DNA of 64,000 nucleotides from Porphyra umbilicalis (lineage: Eukaryota > Rhodophyta > Bangiophyceae > Bangiales > Bangiaceae): the NCBI GenBank assembly GCA_002049455.2, contig KV918998.1:1-64000 (forward strand). The letters are read 5' to 3'. The translations under genes and the position numbers were made by a program. Position 1 is the first letter of the stretch. Each line of letters starts with the position of its first letter. Positions 21,433-32,903 of this stretch are shown piece after piece. The notes beneath the pieces are model-generated. The model was not told where the DNA came from and did no database searches. It saw only the letters and a list, made by a program, of their open reading frames with translations.

Positions 21433-24221
21433 GCGGGTCACACGTCGCGTCGGCCGGCGCCGGTAGGGGGGTCGCACGCGTCCGTAGCCGACAGATGCCG
21501 CCGACGGTGGGGGGGTGGGACGGTCAACGTCGTCGAAGTGCGGCTGCCACGCCCGTATGGTGACTTCGTGGCGGTCGCGACCCAGTGCCATCACAGCGTC
21601 GATACGTTTCATTCCGGGTGCCATGTCCATATCGCCGGCAGGTTCGCGGTGCGAAGTCATGAACCGGGCAAAGCGTCGGCAGCATGCGTTGGCGATGCTC
21701 CAGCGTGTGGTGGGCGCCGTGAACGCATTGAACGAGCCGCACCGCACGCTCTCATGTCGTTTTGTACTCTCTCGAGCCGCCAGCGGCGCGCTGCGCCATT
21801 CGGGCGCGCGTACGAGTCGCTCGCGTGCAGCCGACGCAATGGGCGGGAGGTGTGCGCGGGGGTGTCACCCCTCGGTGCCCGGCCGCTCCCGGGCACGGAC
21901 CGAGGACGATTCCCAGCTTGGTCCGTTGCGCAGCAACCCGTCACGGGTCGGCAGGTGCCCCTGTGGCTGGAAGCGCAGGTCGCCGTGCACGGTTTGGGGT
22001 TCACTCTGGGCGCGACCTGGCGCGGGCGTGGATCCCCCCCATCCACCTCTCGCCAAAGACAAAACGATCCTGGGAGTCGGCGGCGCAACGACGCCCGCGC
22101 CATTCTGTCGGGGGCGTCTTTGCCGACCCGCCCTGGCGCTTGGCCACCGAGCATGCCCGCGCGGCGGTGACGTGGGTTTGGGCTGCCAGATCCGTCAACA
22201 CAAACGAAGGACGGTTTGGTGCCAGAGCCCACCGACCGTGCAAAACGCGCCGACAGCGCAACGGAGGTCCTGCCCGGCCGCCGCCCGTCGACGCGTCCCA
22301 GCAGCGGCGGCGTCAGCGGCGGCGGCGTCAGCGGCGGCGGCGTCAGCGGCGGCGGCGGCGGTGGCGACCGGATCGGCCGACGTGGCCCGCAAGGTGCCTC
22401 CCGCTGCCTAAGACCGCCCTTCGAAGGGCTCCCGCGTACCCCCCCTCCCCGCCCCCGTCGCGTTGGAGAGCCGCGTTCAGAGGGTTGCTTTGAGTGGCAC
22501 CAAAGGTCAGCGCCGCCTCCGCGTGCGCCCTGCCCCTCTTGAGGACCACGTCGATGCTTCGCCGCGGGTGGCACAAGAGACCCGTGCGAAAAGCTGGGTG
22601 AAGCAGGTAGGATGCGCGTCCGGGCCTTGCAGCCACCACCCCCCGTGGCTGACAAAACCTAGCAGCGCGTTGGAGCCTGTGAATCGTCCTCAGCGGCGTG
22701 GATGATAGGGAACTGGGGCGGCCGTTGCTGTCCCTTGCGCCACTTCGGTGTCGTACAGATGGGCCATTCAGGACGCGAGCTCGCGCCATTGGTTGTGACC
22801 GATGCGTTCTGGAAAGCGGCAGCCCACTGGGTGGGTCGTGCCCTTCTTGTTTCTCCAAAAACCGCGGCCAAATGTGGCCATGCAAGGCCACATGGACAGA
22901 CAGACGTGGTCCGTGGATGGAGGCAGCGGGAGGTGCTGACCGTGGGCGTTGTGACCCCGACGGGTGCGTCGACGGCAGTGGCCCACTCTGCCGTTGCTGG
23001 TCGCCCCCATGCAACGGGGCTGTCCCGCGGCGGGTCCCTCTGCCGTTGTCGTCCGCGGCGGGGTGTGTGCCGCGCCGGCCGCCGGCGCCACCGCGCTAGT
23101 GGGGACGTTCAATTCACGTCCCTGTCGTCCGCTTGCCCCCCGTCTGTGTCGTCACCCCCCTGTGGCACGATCCTCGTGTCTCTGGCCATCGGCTGGCTGC
23201 AAGGGCCCGCCAGTGTCTGCGGGTGCTAGGCTCTGTACCGCCGGCTCGTCTTGGCCCCCCTCCCCCTTCTTTCATTTTGCCGTCTGCGGGTGGGGTGGGT
23301 CTCCCTCCCAGCCGCAGCACCATGCGCGGCCATGACGGCCAGAAGCTCCAGAGCCGGCCCCCTGGTCCTGCGCCCGTTTTCAATGATTGTCGACGTCGGC
23401 TGGCCCCAGTCGCGAGGCGACGGGTGAGGCAGCCGACGGCGGCCGCCGATACGATGCGTGGTCGTGACGGCCAGGATGGGAGGTGGTGGCGATCTTGGCG
23501 GGTGTGGCGATGCAGACGCACCGACGCGCCGCAGCGGCGGCCTCGCCTCGACGAGCGTCATCGTCCACGCACGGGGCGGCAGACGGATCTGGGGCGAGCG
23601 CGGTGATTAAGCGACGTGAACGAGGCAGACGGTGGGAGGCGCTCCCCGCCGCTGCCTCCTGCTCCGTTGTCACGGCCCCCGACGGGGCGCGGCCGCGTGT
23701 GCTACGGGGCCGATTGCCGGCCCCGGGGCCGGCACCGGGGCCCCGGTGCTCGTGCGCGAGCGACGGGCTGCGCGACGTGGGTGGTCCTGGTTTTTGCCCC
23801 GCCGCATGCAAACCGCCGGCGGCGTGCCACCACGATCCTGTGGCCGCGCCGGCGCCGCGGCGGCGGCAGAGGGGAGGGCGAGCCCCTCGGCCTCGCGCGC
23901 CTGGCTGCGCCTCGATCTGCAACCCGTGATTGGCAGATCAGAGGCAGGTGGTGCAGCAGCAGCAGGTGGGCCACTATCGATCGGTGGCAGATGTGTAAAC
24001 GCTTCCCTGGCGTGGGGGCAAGCGCGCGCCTCCAAGCGGCGCGCCTGTGACGCAGACTGCGGTCACACGGGGTCGCATCTGTCCCGTGACGTAACGTGCT
24101 CTGAAGGCGGTCAGAGGGCTCGGGCAGGCGGGGTCCCCGTGTTGGGACTCGGCACAGCAAGGCAGCGGCACGGGGGCCATTCAGATGCGCAGGTGCTGGC
24201 GCAGGCCACCACCTGTCAGAT
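21433..24221. other. No recognised gene
   Basis: Several open frames on both strands, none with a known domain. A 15-base GTCAGCGGCGGCG-type minisatellite lies at ~22302-22362. The rest looks like GC-rich intergenic sequence. Confidence 0.45.
22302..22362 (+). repeat. 15 bp minisatellite
   Basis: Three to four tandem copies of AGCGGCGGCGGCGTC, ending in a GGC run. Confidence 0.85.
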
Positions 24222-24661
24222 CAAGTCTATCGGTGTGCCATTTTGCCATCCGATGGCCAAGGGCATCTCTATCGGGAGGTCATTTTGCCATATCCTGTGC
24301 CATATTGCTATCCTTCGTGCCAAATGTGCGCAGGATAGCCAGAAGGATAGCTATAGCCATCCTTTGTGCCAAAGACGTGGACCAATAGAACGACGAGCAA
24401 CAGCGTCTCTCGAACGCGCCAGTTCGGAATTGTTTCGGCTACCTTACCACAGGCCCTCTGTGCGCGGACTTCGAACCATACAAGGCCATCATCTGTACTG
24501 GAAGGTGCTTTGCGAGTCATCCGAGAGGTATGGGCCTTCAGAAGGGGGTGAGCAGCTGGATTTGCATATATAGCACAAGAATTGACTGATAGAGATGCTC
24601 TTGGCCATAGCCAAAAAATATGGCCAGATGGCGATAGCACAATGGCCCATGGATAGACTTG
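24222..24661. mobile_element. Short TIR element (MITE-like)
   Basis: The left end CAAGTCTATCGGTGTGCC is matched, inverted, by the right end (CAAGTCTATCCATGGGCC read on the other strand). Similarity continues inward to GGCCAAGGGCATCTCTATC against GGCCAAGAGCATCTCTATC, with an ~18 base insertion in the right arm. About 440 bases, with no transposase and no clear target duplication. The interior has further GGATAGC/GCTATCC inverted repeats. Confidence 0.6.
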
Positions 24662-25905
24662 CTCTCAGAGCCCCCTGGTGCCCGAGTGCGGCGCCACAGG
24701 GGGCCTAGCGCCTACAAGACGCGGTCACGGGCGGTTGGTGCCCCCCCCCGCGCATGGGCCGTCCCACGGTCACGTCGGGGCCGCCACGGTGGGCTCGCGT
24801 GAGAGAGGAGGCGCACAGACGCTGCCCGCGGGCGACTGGGAGGGCCTCTGGGCCGGGGACCCACCGGCCGCGCGACCCGACGGGCAGAGGAGGCGGGGAA
24901 GCGGTGGCGGACGCGACGTTTGCGTGGGTGGGTGGTAGGGAACGGCTGGGGGGTGGGAGGGGGGGGGGAGGGGGGGGGGAGTGCCACAAGCAACCGCAGA
25001 CGACCGAGACGCGTCGCGTCGCCGCCCCCCCACTGCCGCTCCCCCCCACCGTGTGCCCCGTCGGCCATCTCTGCGGGGCGGGCGGTGGGGGACAGTGTCC
25101 CCACGCCCGCCCCGCCGGCGGCGGCAGTTGCTGCCGCCGACGTGGAGCCGCTGGCGGCGGGCCGATCCCGTCGGCGCCCCCGGCGGCGCGTCTCGTGGCA
25201 CCCCCCACGTGCCGCCGCGGCCAGCGTGCGCGGTTGCCCCGCCGTGTCGGGGGGGGGGGGGGGGTCGCCCGACGGGTGTCAGACGCGAGCGGCCCCCCCA
25301 CGCCGCGCGCGCGCGCGGGGCGTCGGCGGCGCCGAGGTGGGGAGGGGGGGAGGGGGGGGGGGGGGGGGAGGCAGACCGGTCCACGCGGGCCCCCAAGCGT
25401 CGGCCGAGACTGTCATCCACCCGGTCGCCGTGGCCCGGCCCGACTGTCATCTGGCGGGCGGGGGGAGAACGAGCCGTTTCGCGGCCGCCTGCAACGTGTG
25501 CCGCCGCGCCTTTGAAGCAAAGGGGGGGGGGCGGGGGGGGGGGGGTGTCGACCGCCCCCGCCACGCGGCCGCCGCGCGGCTGGACCTCGACGCGGACGCG
25601 CGAGGGCGCCGCTGCGGCGCAGACCCCGCGGCGGGCGTTTGCCCGCGCGCGCACTTGCCACCCACCACCCACCCCCCCCCCCCCCTCCCACTACCGGCGC
25701 ACGGGTGCCCCGTCGCCGGCGCTATCCATCGTTGGGCGCCACAATCGCTGCCGCCGCTGCCGCCGCCGCCCAGCGCCGCCGCCGTCGCGCAGCCGCCGCC
25801 GCCGACCGCCGCGTGTTTGGGGGTGTGTGGGTGGCACGCCACGCGCGCGCGCGGTCGGCGTGGCGCCCCGCGGGCGGCGCGCGGCCGCCGTATTGCAGGC
25901 GCCCG
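24662..25905. other. G/C-run-rich intergenic region
   Basis: No gene recognised. Long G runs (near 24960-24980, 25246-25263, 25340-25370 and 25525-25550) leave frames open across much of it. It is upstream of the membrane-protein gene. Confidence 0.5.
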
Positions 25906-25912
25906 TTTATAG
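25906..25912 (+). promoter_or_regulatory. TATA-like box (TTTATAG)
   Basis: Lies ~215 bases before the ATG of the membrane-protein gene. The spacing is close to that of the TATATG box of the protease-like gene. Confidence 0.35.
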
Positions 25913-26127
25913 GCACGCACCTGGCGACGGCGGCGAGTCGTCTGCGTCGTTGCGTCGCCGCGGCCCAGGTGTGCAGCGCACTCGCGGCCGTCACGACCAC
26001 GGCCGCCGCCGTCGTCGGCGTCTTGCCGTCGGTCGTGCCGTCTCCCCCGCTCATCCTCCTCGCCCCTTCCCCCCCTCTCCCTCCTCGCGCTTGGGTGTCG
26101 CGCGCCGCCGCCACGCTGGCACGCACA

Positions 26128-28379
26128 ATGGCGCCTCCCGCCCGCGCGTCGACGCTCCGCGTCGCCGCCTACTCGGTCGGCGCCGCGCTCATTGCCGCCA
26201 CCGCCGCCACCGCCGCCCCCGTGGCGGTGCGTCAAGGCGTGGGCGCCGACGGTGGGGCGGCGCTGGCGGTGCCGATGGCGGCGCCGCCCCCCCCCCCTCG
26301 GTCGGCCGCAACACCATCTTTCCGCTGGCCGTCACGCTCGACGCGGAGCCCAGTGGCAACTACACGGTGCCTGTCAATGAGTGCATCCGCACCCTGTCGG
26401 CGCAGGCGACGGGCTCGTCGATTGAGGATTGGTCCCTGACGACGCTCCTCGCGCCCGTCGCGACGGATGACGGGCGCTTGCGCTACTCGACGCGCTACAC
26501 GGCGGCGCTGCCGACGCCGCCGGCGGGGCAGCCGGATGTGGCGCTCGAGTATGCGCGCTACGTCGGGCGGGGCGGCATTGATCGCGACGTTGGGGCGGAG
26601 CCGGCGTGCGACGGGGTGGGCAACTTGGCCGTGCGGTTGCAGACGGCGGCCGTGGCGGGCGTGGTGCCGGCGGCGGGAACGAACCCCATCTTGCCGGGCA
26701 CGGACGCGTCTGAGGCGTCGGCGGTCGGCAGCATTGTCGTGGCGGGGCCAGAGACGGACGTGTCGCCGCAGCCGCCGACGGCGACGGTCGCGCCGACCAT
26801 TGACAATGGCGGGGCGGTCGTGCCCATCCCGGCACCGGCCACGGCGGTGCCAACGGCAACGGTCGTGCCCGTCCCGACGCCGGTCGTGACGCCACAGGCG
26901 ACGCCAGAGGAGACGGCAGAGGAGTTGCTAGAGCCGTCAGAGACGCCCGTCGTACCCGTCGACCCGATCGTACCCATCCCCGTGCCCATGCCGGTCGAGG
27001 AGCCGCTGCAAACGGCCGAGCCTGAGGAATCTCTCGACCCGGAAGTGGTGGGCGCCGCCGAAGTGGAAGCCGCCCCAGGGGAGGAGGATGATGCGGGCTC
27101 CGCCCTCGTGCCCATCGTCATTGCCGTTGCGCTCACTGTGGCCACCATCGCTTTGGCCGCGTGTGCTGTGCTGACGCGCGCCCGCACGGGGGAGCCGCCA
27201 GGGGCTGCCGCGGCGGTGATGCGCGAGGCGCCGCCGCCGCTCGCCCCGATCGAGGTGGAGCCCCCCCTGGAGGCTGTTCCGATTGTCGAGACGGGCGCGG
27301 AGGGGGGCCTCCCGGGTGGCGACGTGGCGGCCGCCGCCTTGGCGACGACCGCCGCCGGCGCGGGCGCCGTGGCGGCTGTGCCGCTGATGGCGGGCGTGAC
27401 GGAGAACCCCCACGACTACCAGATTGGGGCGGGTCCAGTGGCGCCCGCGTCGCCCCCGCCCCCGGCTGGCTACTTGACGACCGCCGACGATGAGGCGTTT
27501 GGCGCCGCCGGCACGACCGTGGCCGCGCCGCTGGCCGCCGTGGCCGCTTCCCGCGATGTGGACGGCATTGAGGGCACGACGGCGGTCGCGCCGGTCGTCC
27601 CCGTTGAGCCCGTCGAGGGCGAGCAGTACATGGCTGCCGGCTCGGCGTTGCCCGCAACAACGGCAACGACCGCCGACCTGCCGTCGGCGGCGCTGCCGGT
27701 CGCGGCGGGTGCCGCGGCGACGGGTGCCTTTTTGGCGGGCAAGAACTCGGGCTCCGCATCGTCCACGGACGGCGCCACACCGATGACCGACTACAATGGC
27801 TATGAGCCGACAATGGCGGCGGGCGACACCACTTATGACCCCCCGGAGGCGCCGGTCTACACCGCCCCGGACGTGCCCGACCTGCCTGAAGTGCCGCCAG
27901 TGCCGGTCGTGGCCCCCACCGAGGTGGCCAAGGAGAGCTTCCACCCGTACAAGCAGCCGCCGCAGACGGGGGGCATCTCCTCGTTGGGCGTCTACACGGA
28001 CAACACGGCCGGCGCGACGGGGGACGACGTTGGGCTGCCGACGGGCGCAGCGCCGACCACGCCGACCGTCGACACGTTTGAGGTGCCGGCCGAGGCGCCG
28101 GCCTTCCCCGCCGCCGAAGACTATGGGGTGGGGCTCGAGGAGCCCGCCTCGTTTGGCGGCAAGCGGATGGGCGACCTCGGCTTGCCCGCTGCGGCTGGGG
28201 CGGGCGCGGGGGGGATCATGGGCGGCCTCGCGTCGTCGCGTGACACGCTCAGCGGTGCGTACGGGTCGATGACGGGCTCGCCGGGCGCGGCGGGCGGCGT
28301 CGACCAGGGCCTGCCGGTCGTGGACAGCCTCGACTTTACCGACTCCCGCAACGGCGTGGAGACATACGGGCGCAGGTAG
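26128..28379 (+). CDS. Type I membrane protein of unknown function
   Basis: Start ATG at 26128. A hydrophobic N-terminal segment (VAAYSVGAALIAATAATA) looks like a signal peptide. An ectodomain of ~150 residues follows, then a Pro/Thr/Val/Glu-rich stalk with PVPTPVVTP-type repeats. A transmembrane helix near 27100-27170 (VPIVIAVALTVATIALAAC) precedes a ~400-residue Ala/Pro/Gly-rich cytoplasmic tail ending in YGRR. The C11 run at 26287-26297 causes a one-base frame change; with one more C the gene would be ~750 residues. GC3 is uniform on both sides of the run. I recognise no family. The layout suggests a cell-surface or cell-wall-linked protein. Confidence 0.65.
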
Positions 28380-29689
28380 AGGCGTGTCGGATGCCGCCTG
28401 TCCTTTTCTTTTTGTTGTGTGGAGAGTGCTACCCGGAGGACGAGGTAGCCGGGTAGGGGGGGTGTGGGGGTCGGGCTCGGCCGTGGCCGCAGTGGGGTGC
28501 GCTTCCTACCAGTTGCTAATATTGCTGTAACTCGTGGCCATTTTTTTTCGCAACCAAGTATTCATGCTCTTCTGTCCTGCTGCTACCGGAACTCGGCGTG
28601 GCGCGCCCTTTGTGGCCGTCCTACGGCCGTCTCTCCTGTATCAACGACTGTGGCACGCTCCATGGGCTATCTTCCACCACACTATCCTGGCTGGATGCTT
28701 GCCGCTTTCCCAGGGCAGTGGCGTCCAGTCGCTTTCCTTCTCAGGCCGCTCGAGTCGATCGCACTCTCCCTCGGGAAGGGGCATTGGAAGAAGCAGCTGG
28801 TGTAACGAAAGCACACCATGGAGGATGTGTCGAGCGCCAGCCTGGCACAACCGTTTGTGTATGGCACGTGTCCCCCCCCGCCGGGCAACACCCACCCCAC
28901 GCGGCAAGGCCTGTCGACACCTACGAGGATTTCAGCTTTTGCTTCCGGTGGCAGCCACGTCGTGGCGTCGTGCAAACCCTCCTCGTGGCCGCCGCTCTGT
29001 GCCTCGTAGCGAAACGGCGCTCGCTGGAGCAGCCCCAGTCTGCGCCCAGAGCTGTGTGTCGCTTTCCAGTGGCCACCGACGAGGTACAGTGGGACTGTCC
29101 GCCGCTCCCCCGCTCAATGCAGTGTCCCTTTCGCCCAGTGGCCCGACACTGACGCGCCGTGGCGCGCACTCCTCCGCAGCGCCGCGCGCCACTGCGCCCT
29201 TTTTTTTTTTTTTCCGTTTTGCCCAATCACCCAACTCTGAACGGTCGACCTCCCCGGGGAAGCAACCGAGGCACGTGAAGCGCCGTGGACTTTCCTCCGC
29301 GAGAATGAGAAATACGAGCGACTTGATCTACCCCCTGTCATGCGCTCTGGTGCGTGCTGCCGCCACGCGCTGAGCACGTGCTCGCGCGACCGCCGCCGTG
29401 GGACGGGACAGAGCCAGCGGGGCTTGCACCACCACGCGGCCCTGTTGGCCGGCCGCGTCCCGACCGCCGCGGTCGCGCTCCCCTGGTTCTGCTGCCACCC
29501 CCCCCCTCCCCCCGCCCGCGCTCGTCGGTTGCCCGCGCCCCCCCGGGGGGAGCGCCGCCCAGGGGCGGGGGTCCCCCGCCCCCGCCCCGCGCCCGCCCCA
29601 CCCCACCCGCCACGGAGCGCCGCTGCCGGCCGGCGGCGGCGGCGGCGGCGCCCGCCCGTCCCCGCCACGCCGGGCGCGGCGGCCTCGCT

Positions 29690-29728
<39 letters not shown>

Positions 29729-30220
29729 CCGTGGCGCCGCCTCGCGGCCGCGTCGGGCGCGCACGGCGGGGCGGCGGGGACCGAGGGGGGGTGCGCCGCG
29801 CGGCAACGGCGCGTGGTTGGCGGCGGCGGGGTGCGCGGGGAGCGCCCCACCGCGGGGGGGGGGTGTGGGGCCCCGCTGCGGCGCCGCGCCGGTGGGGCGG
29901 CACGGCGCGCCGTTGGGGGCGGCTGACGGTGGAGCACGTACGTGGGGGGGGGGGGCGGCCGGCCGCCTCCCCGTTGCGCGTCCGCCTCCCCGTTGCGCGT
30001 CCCCCGCCGCTGCCGTCCGTGGCGGCGCCGCTGCCGACGGGGGCGACGCGCCGCGGGGGTGCGAGCGTGAGCGTGGGTGGTGGCGGGGGGTGGCAGAGGC
30101 GCCACGCCCGTGCCGCGGGGGTCGGGCGCGCGGGCAGTGTCGGGGGCCTTGCCAGGCGCGGGCGGCGCGGTTTGCGGCCGGGGCGGGCGGGAGGGGCGGG
30201 CGCGGCGGGGGCAGGCGCCC
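28380..30220. other. No recognised gene
   Basis: The first ~900 bases are less GC-rich and include a T14 run at 29200-29213. The part from ~29470 is extremely GC-rich with CCG runs and C/G homopolymers, so the long open frames on both strands there are not convincing. Confidence 0.5.
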
Positions 30221-30226
30221 TATATG
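30221..30226 (+). promoter_or_regulatory. TATA-like box (TATATG)
   Basis: The sequence CCCTATATGAGG is ~195 bases upstream of the protease-like ATG. Confidence 0.35.
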
Positions 30227-30419
30227 AGGTGCACTGGTCGGCGCTCCTGTGCCGGTCTCGTCCGTCATCACCATCACACGCACTCCCCACCGGCCGACGA
30301 CCACACACCACCAACACGCCGCCCGCTTTTCTTGGCTCACCCACCCCCGCCCCCTTCCTCTCCCGCTTCCTCTCCCTCCGAGTCCCCCGCTTCCCCCTCG
30401 CTCCCCCCAACCGCCAACC

Positions 30420-31357
30420 ATGGGTCGCGTCCTCTCCGTGGCGGTCGCCGCCCTCGCCACCACCGTCGCCGCCGTCGGCGTCGCCTCGGCACAGTCGGCC
30501 GACGTGCTGACGGTCAACAGCGGGGACCGCAGCTCGGCGCTGGTGGTGCCCCCCCCCCCCCCCTGTCGAGCGGCCGCAAAGGCCGCATCGTCGGCGGCAA
30601 GGCCGTCACGGACCTCGACCCCGACACCGGCTCCCAGTTTTTCGCCAAACTCTTCACCCCCGACGGCAAGGGCTTCTTCTGCGGCGGCTCCCTCGTGTCG
30701 CCGACGCACGTGCTGACGCGCGCCGGCTGCAACGTGCTGCCCGGCGACGTTGTCCGCGTCGGCGGCGCGCGGCTGTTTGACGGCCTCACGTTCAAGGTCG
30801 CCAAGGTGACCGCCCACCCGCGCCACAACCCGGTCGGGGACGTGCACGACATTGCGGTGGTGGCGCTCGCGGACCCGGCGTCGGAAGCCGAATTGATCGC
30901 CGCCGGCGTCGCGCCCGTGGCGTTGAACACGGACTTTGGCAAGCCCCACGGCTTTTACGTGACGGGCTTTGGGGCGACCGACGCCAAGGCCACGTCGGCG
31001 GGGAGCTTGCAGCTCAAGCGCGGCTACCAGCCGCTCCGCCCGTGGTCCGCGTGCATGACCGTGTTTGACCGCGTGCGCCTGCCGAGCGGCAAGCGGCTGC
31101 CGATCAACAAGTGGGCGCAGGTGTGCACCAACTATGGGTCGACGCGGTCGGGGGCGCTGTGCCAGCGCGACGTTGGCGGGCCCATGTTCCGCGCTGACAC
31201 CAAGGTGGACGGCGGCGTCAAGACCAAGGTGTACACCCTGTACGCGGTGTCGAGCTTTTGGATTGGGACGGCGGCGGAGCTGTGCCCGCAGGGCCTGCCC
31301 AACGTCGGCACCAAGGTGGCGTACTACGCCCGGTGGATCAAGGCGGCGATGGCCTAA
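30420..31357 (+). CDS. Secreted S1 (trypsin-fold) protease homologue, catalytic residues lost
   Basis: Start ATG at 30420 with a signal peptide (VAVAALATTVAAVGVASA). A C15 run at 30549-30563 then causes a one-base frame change; with one more C the gene would give ~312 residues. After it comes the S1 mature-enzyme start RIVGGK, then CGGSLVSPTHVLTRAGC. In active enzymes the last part reads TAAHC, so the catalytic His is replaced. DIAVVAL keeps the catalytic Asp. The GDSGGP site reads RDVGGP, so the nucleophilic Ser is Val. Both changes lie away from the homopolymer, in a clean frame, so I take them as real. The protein is probably a pseudoprotease: an inhibitor, decoy or binding protein outside the cell. 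Dead S1 homologues with such roles are known in oomycetes and animals. Confidence 0.8.
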
Positions 31358-31623
31358 GCGGGGGACGGACGGGGTGCGCGCGGGGGTGGGGCAGGGGGTG
31401 GCGGGGTTGGGTGGGGGGGCGGAAACGTGAACAGTGTCCGGACTGTTTTATTTATTATTTATGGTTGCGAGCGTGGTGTGGCGTGCGGGTGTACGCGGGT
31501 GAGGGTACAGTACTTGGTGTAGCAGCAGACCGTAGGATGGTGCCCGTTTTTTTTTGACAACGTTTGCTGTATGGGTCGCGATGGTGCAGTCCCTCGAACT
31601 CAGACTTCACCGTACTGGCAACA

Positions 31624-32903
31624 CTACGCCTTCCCCCCCACCGGCGGGTACGTTTCATGGATGACCCGGCTGACGATCGATCCCGGCTCGATGACGACCA
31701 ACAGACGCTGGCGCGCCTGCCCGCCCGGCGGATCCACCGACCCAAACTCCACCACCCCCCGTCGTGCGGATCGGCCATCATCGACAGGTACAGCCCGTCC
31801 TCCAGCGCAACGTGCCGCGTCGCGCCACCGTCGCGACCGCCGCCGGCGGGTGCCCACCGTACGCCGCCGGCCACGTCCCATGCCCGCATGTGGCGGCCGC
31901 CGCCGTCGCCGCCGCCGCCGTTTCCACCACCGCCGGCACCCACCTCGGGCGGCGGCGGCACGAGCGCGAGCACCTTGGCCACGCCGACGCCGGCGGTGGC
32001 GACGTCTGGGCCCGGCCGGCCGCTGACCCAGTCGGCCACCGGCGTCGGCGGCGACGCGGGCGCCAAAGAGGGTAGCGTGATCGGGGTGGCCTCCACGTCC
32101 CCCCACCCCGTCACGGGGGACTCGCGGATAAGCGCGCGGAGCGTCACGGCGGCGCCGGCCGCTTCCCACCCAAAGACGACAGACCAGCACCGCTTCATGC
32201 CACGGAGAAAAAGCTCGACCATCGACGAGCCAGGAGCCGTCAGCGTCTTGGTTAGCGTGCCGATAGGCGCCGGCCCGCTAATGATGCCCCATACACCCCC
32301 GCCAGTGTCCGTAAAGAGCACACCGCCGCCGCCGGGGCCGGGCACGACCGCCGGCTCGGGGCGGCCGGCCTCGCAGTCCCACATCCACCGCATTTGGCGC
32401 AGCCCGTCGACGTGGCGGGGGGTAGCCGGCGCCCCGCGAGTGACCGCGTGGGGCTCGTGGAGGTTGATTTGCGTCATCGAGGAAGCGCCGGGCTGGCGCG
32501 CCCACGTACGGGCGCCGCCTCCGGCGCGGTCGCGGCTCAACGCCGCCGCCGGAGCCGTCAAGGACACGCCCCGCACGTCCATGGCGCCAAAAAAGCCCCA
32601 CTCCCCCGCAAAGCCGTGAAAGCCCCCATCGTCGAGTAGCCATGGGTAGGCGCAGTCGTGCACGTCACCAAGACTGACAACCTTGGAAAATGCAGGAGGC
32701 GGGCACCACAGGTGGTCCAACGCAGGCGCTGTGAGGTCAGCTCGGGGTGCTTCGGCAAAGTCTGCAGGGGCCGCGGCGTCCATGACGACCGCCGCCCGTC
32801 GGGGGGGGCGGAGGAGCGCAGGTGACCAGCGGCGGCGACCGAGGCAGAGGGTGGCGACTGGTGCACCGTGCGTGCGGAGGGGGAGTGCACGCACAAAAGC
32901 CAT
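31624..32903 (-). CDS. Plastid-targeted DUF3598-like protein
   Basis: The ATG at 32903 starts MAFVRALPLR, then a basic, hydroxylated and Ala-rich leader ending AAVVMDAAAP. This resembles a red-algal plastid transit peptide (early Phe, VVM near the cleavage site). The body has GEWGFFGAMDVRG, MVELFLRGMKRCWSVV, ALIRESPVTG and DGLYLSMMADP, which fits the lipocalin-like DUF3598 fold known from cyanobacteria and plastids; I hold this assignment loosely. A one-base frame change at the G6 run 31754-31759 leads to a C-terminus with RQRLLVVIEPGSIVSRVIHE and a stop at 31624, ~426 residues in all. Without that change the frame would run on into an unrelated basic tail. Confidence 0.5.

Noticed and set aside
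29200-29213. T14 run as the tail of a retroposed SINE on the minus strand
   Set aside because: No A/B boxes, no target duplication and no second copy seen.
29328-30410. Several >250-residue overlapping frames on both strands
   Set aside because: Extreme CCG/CGG composition removes stop codons in all frames; nothing resembles a protein.
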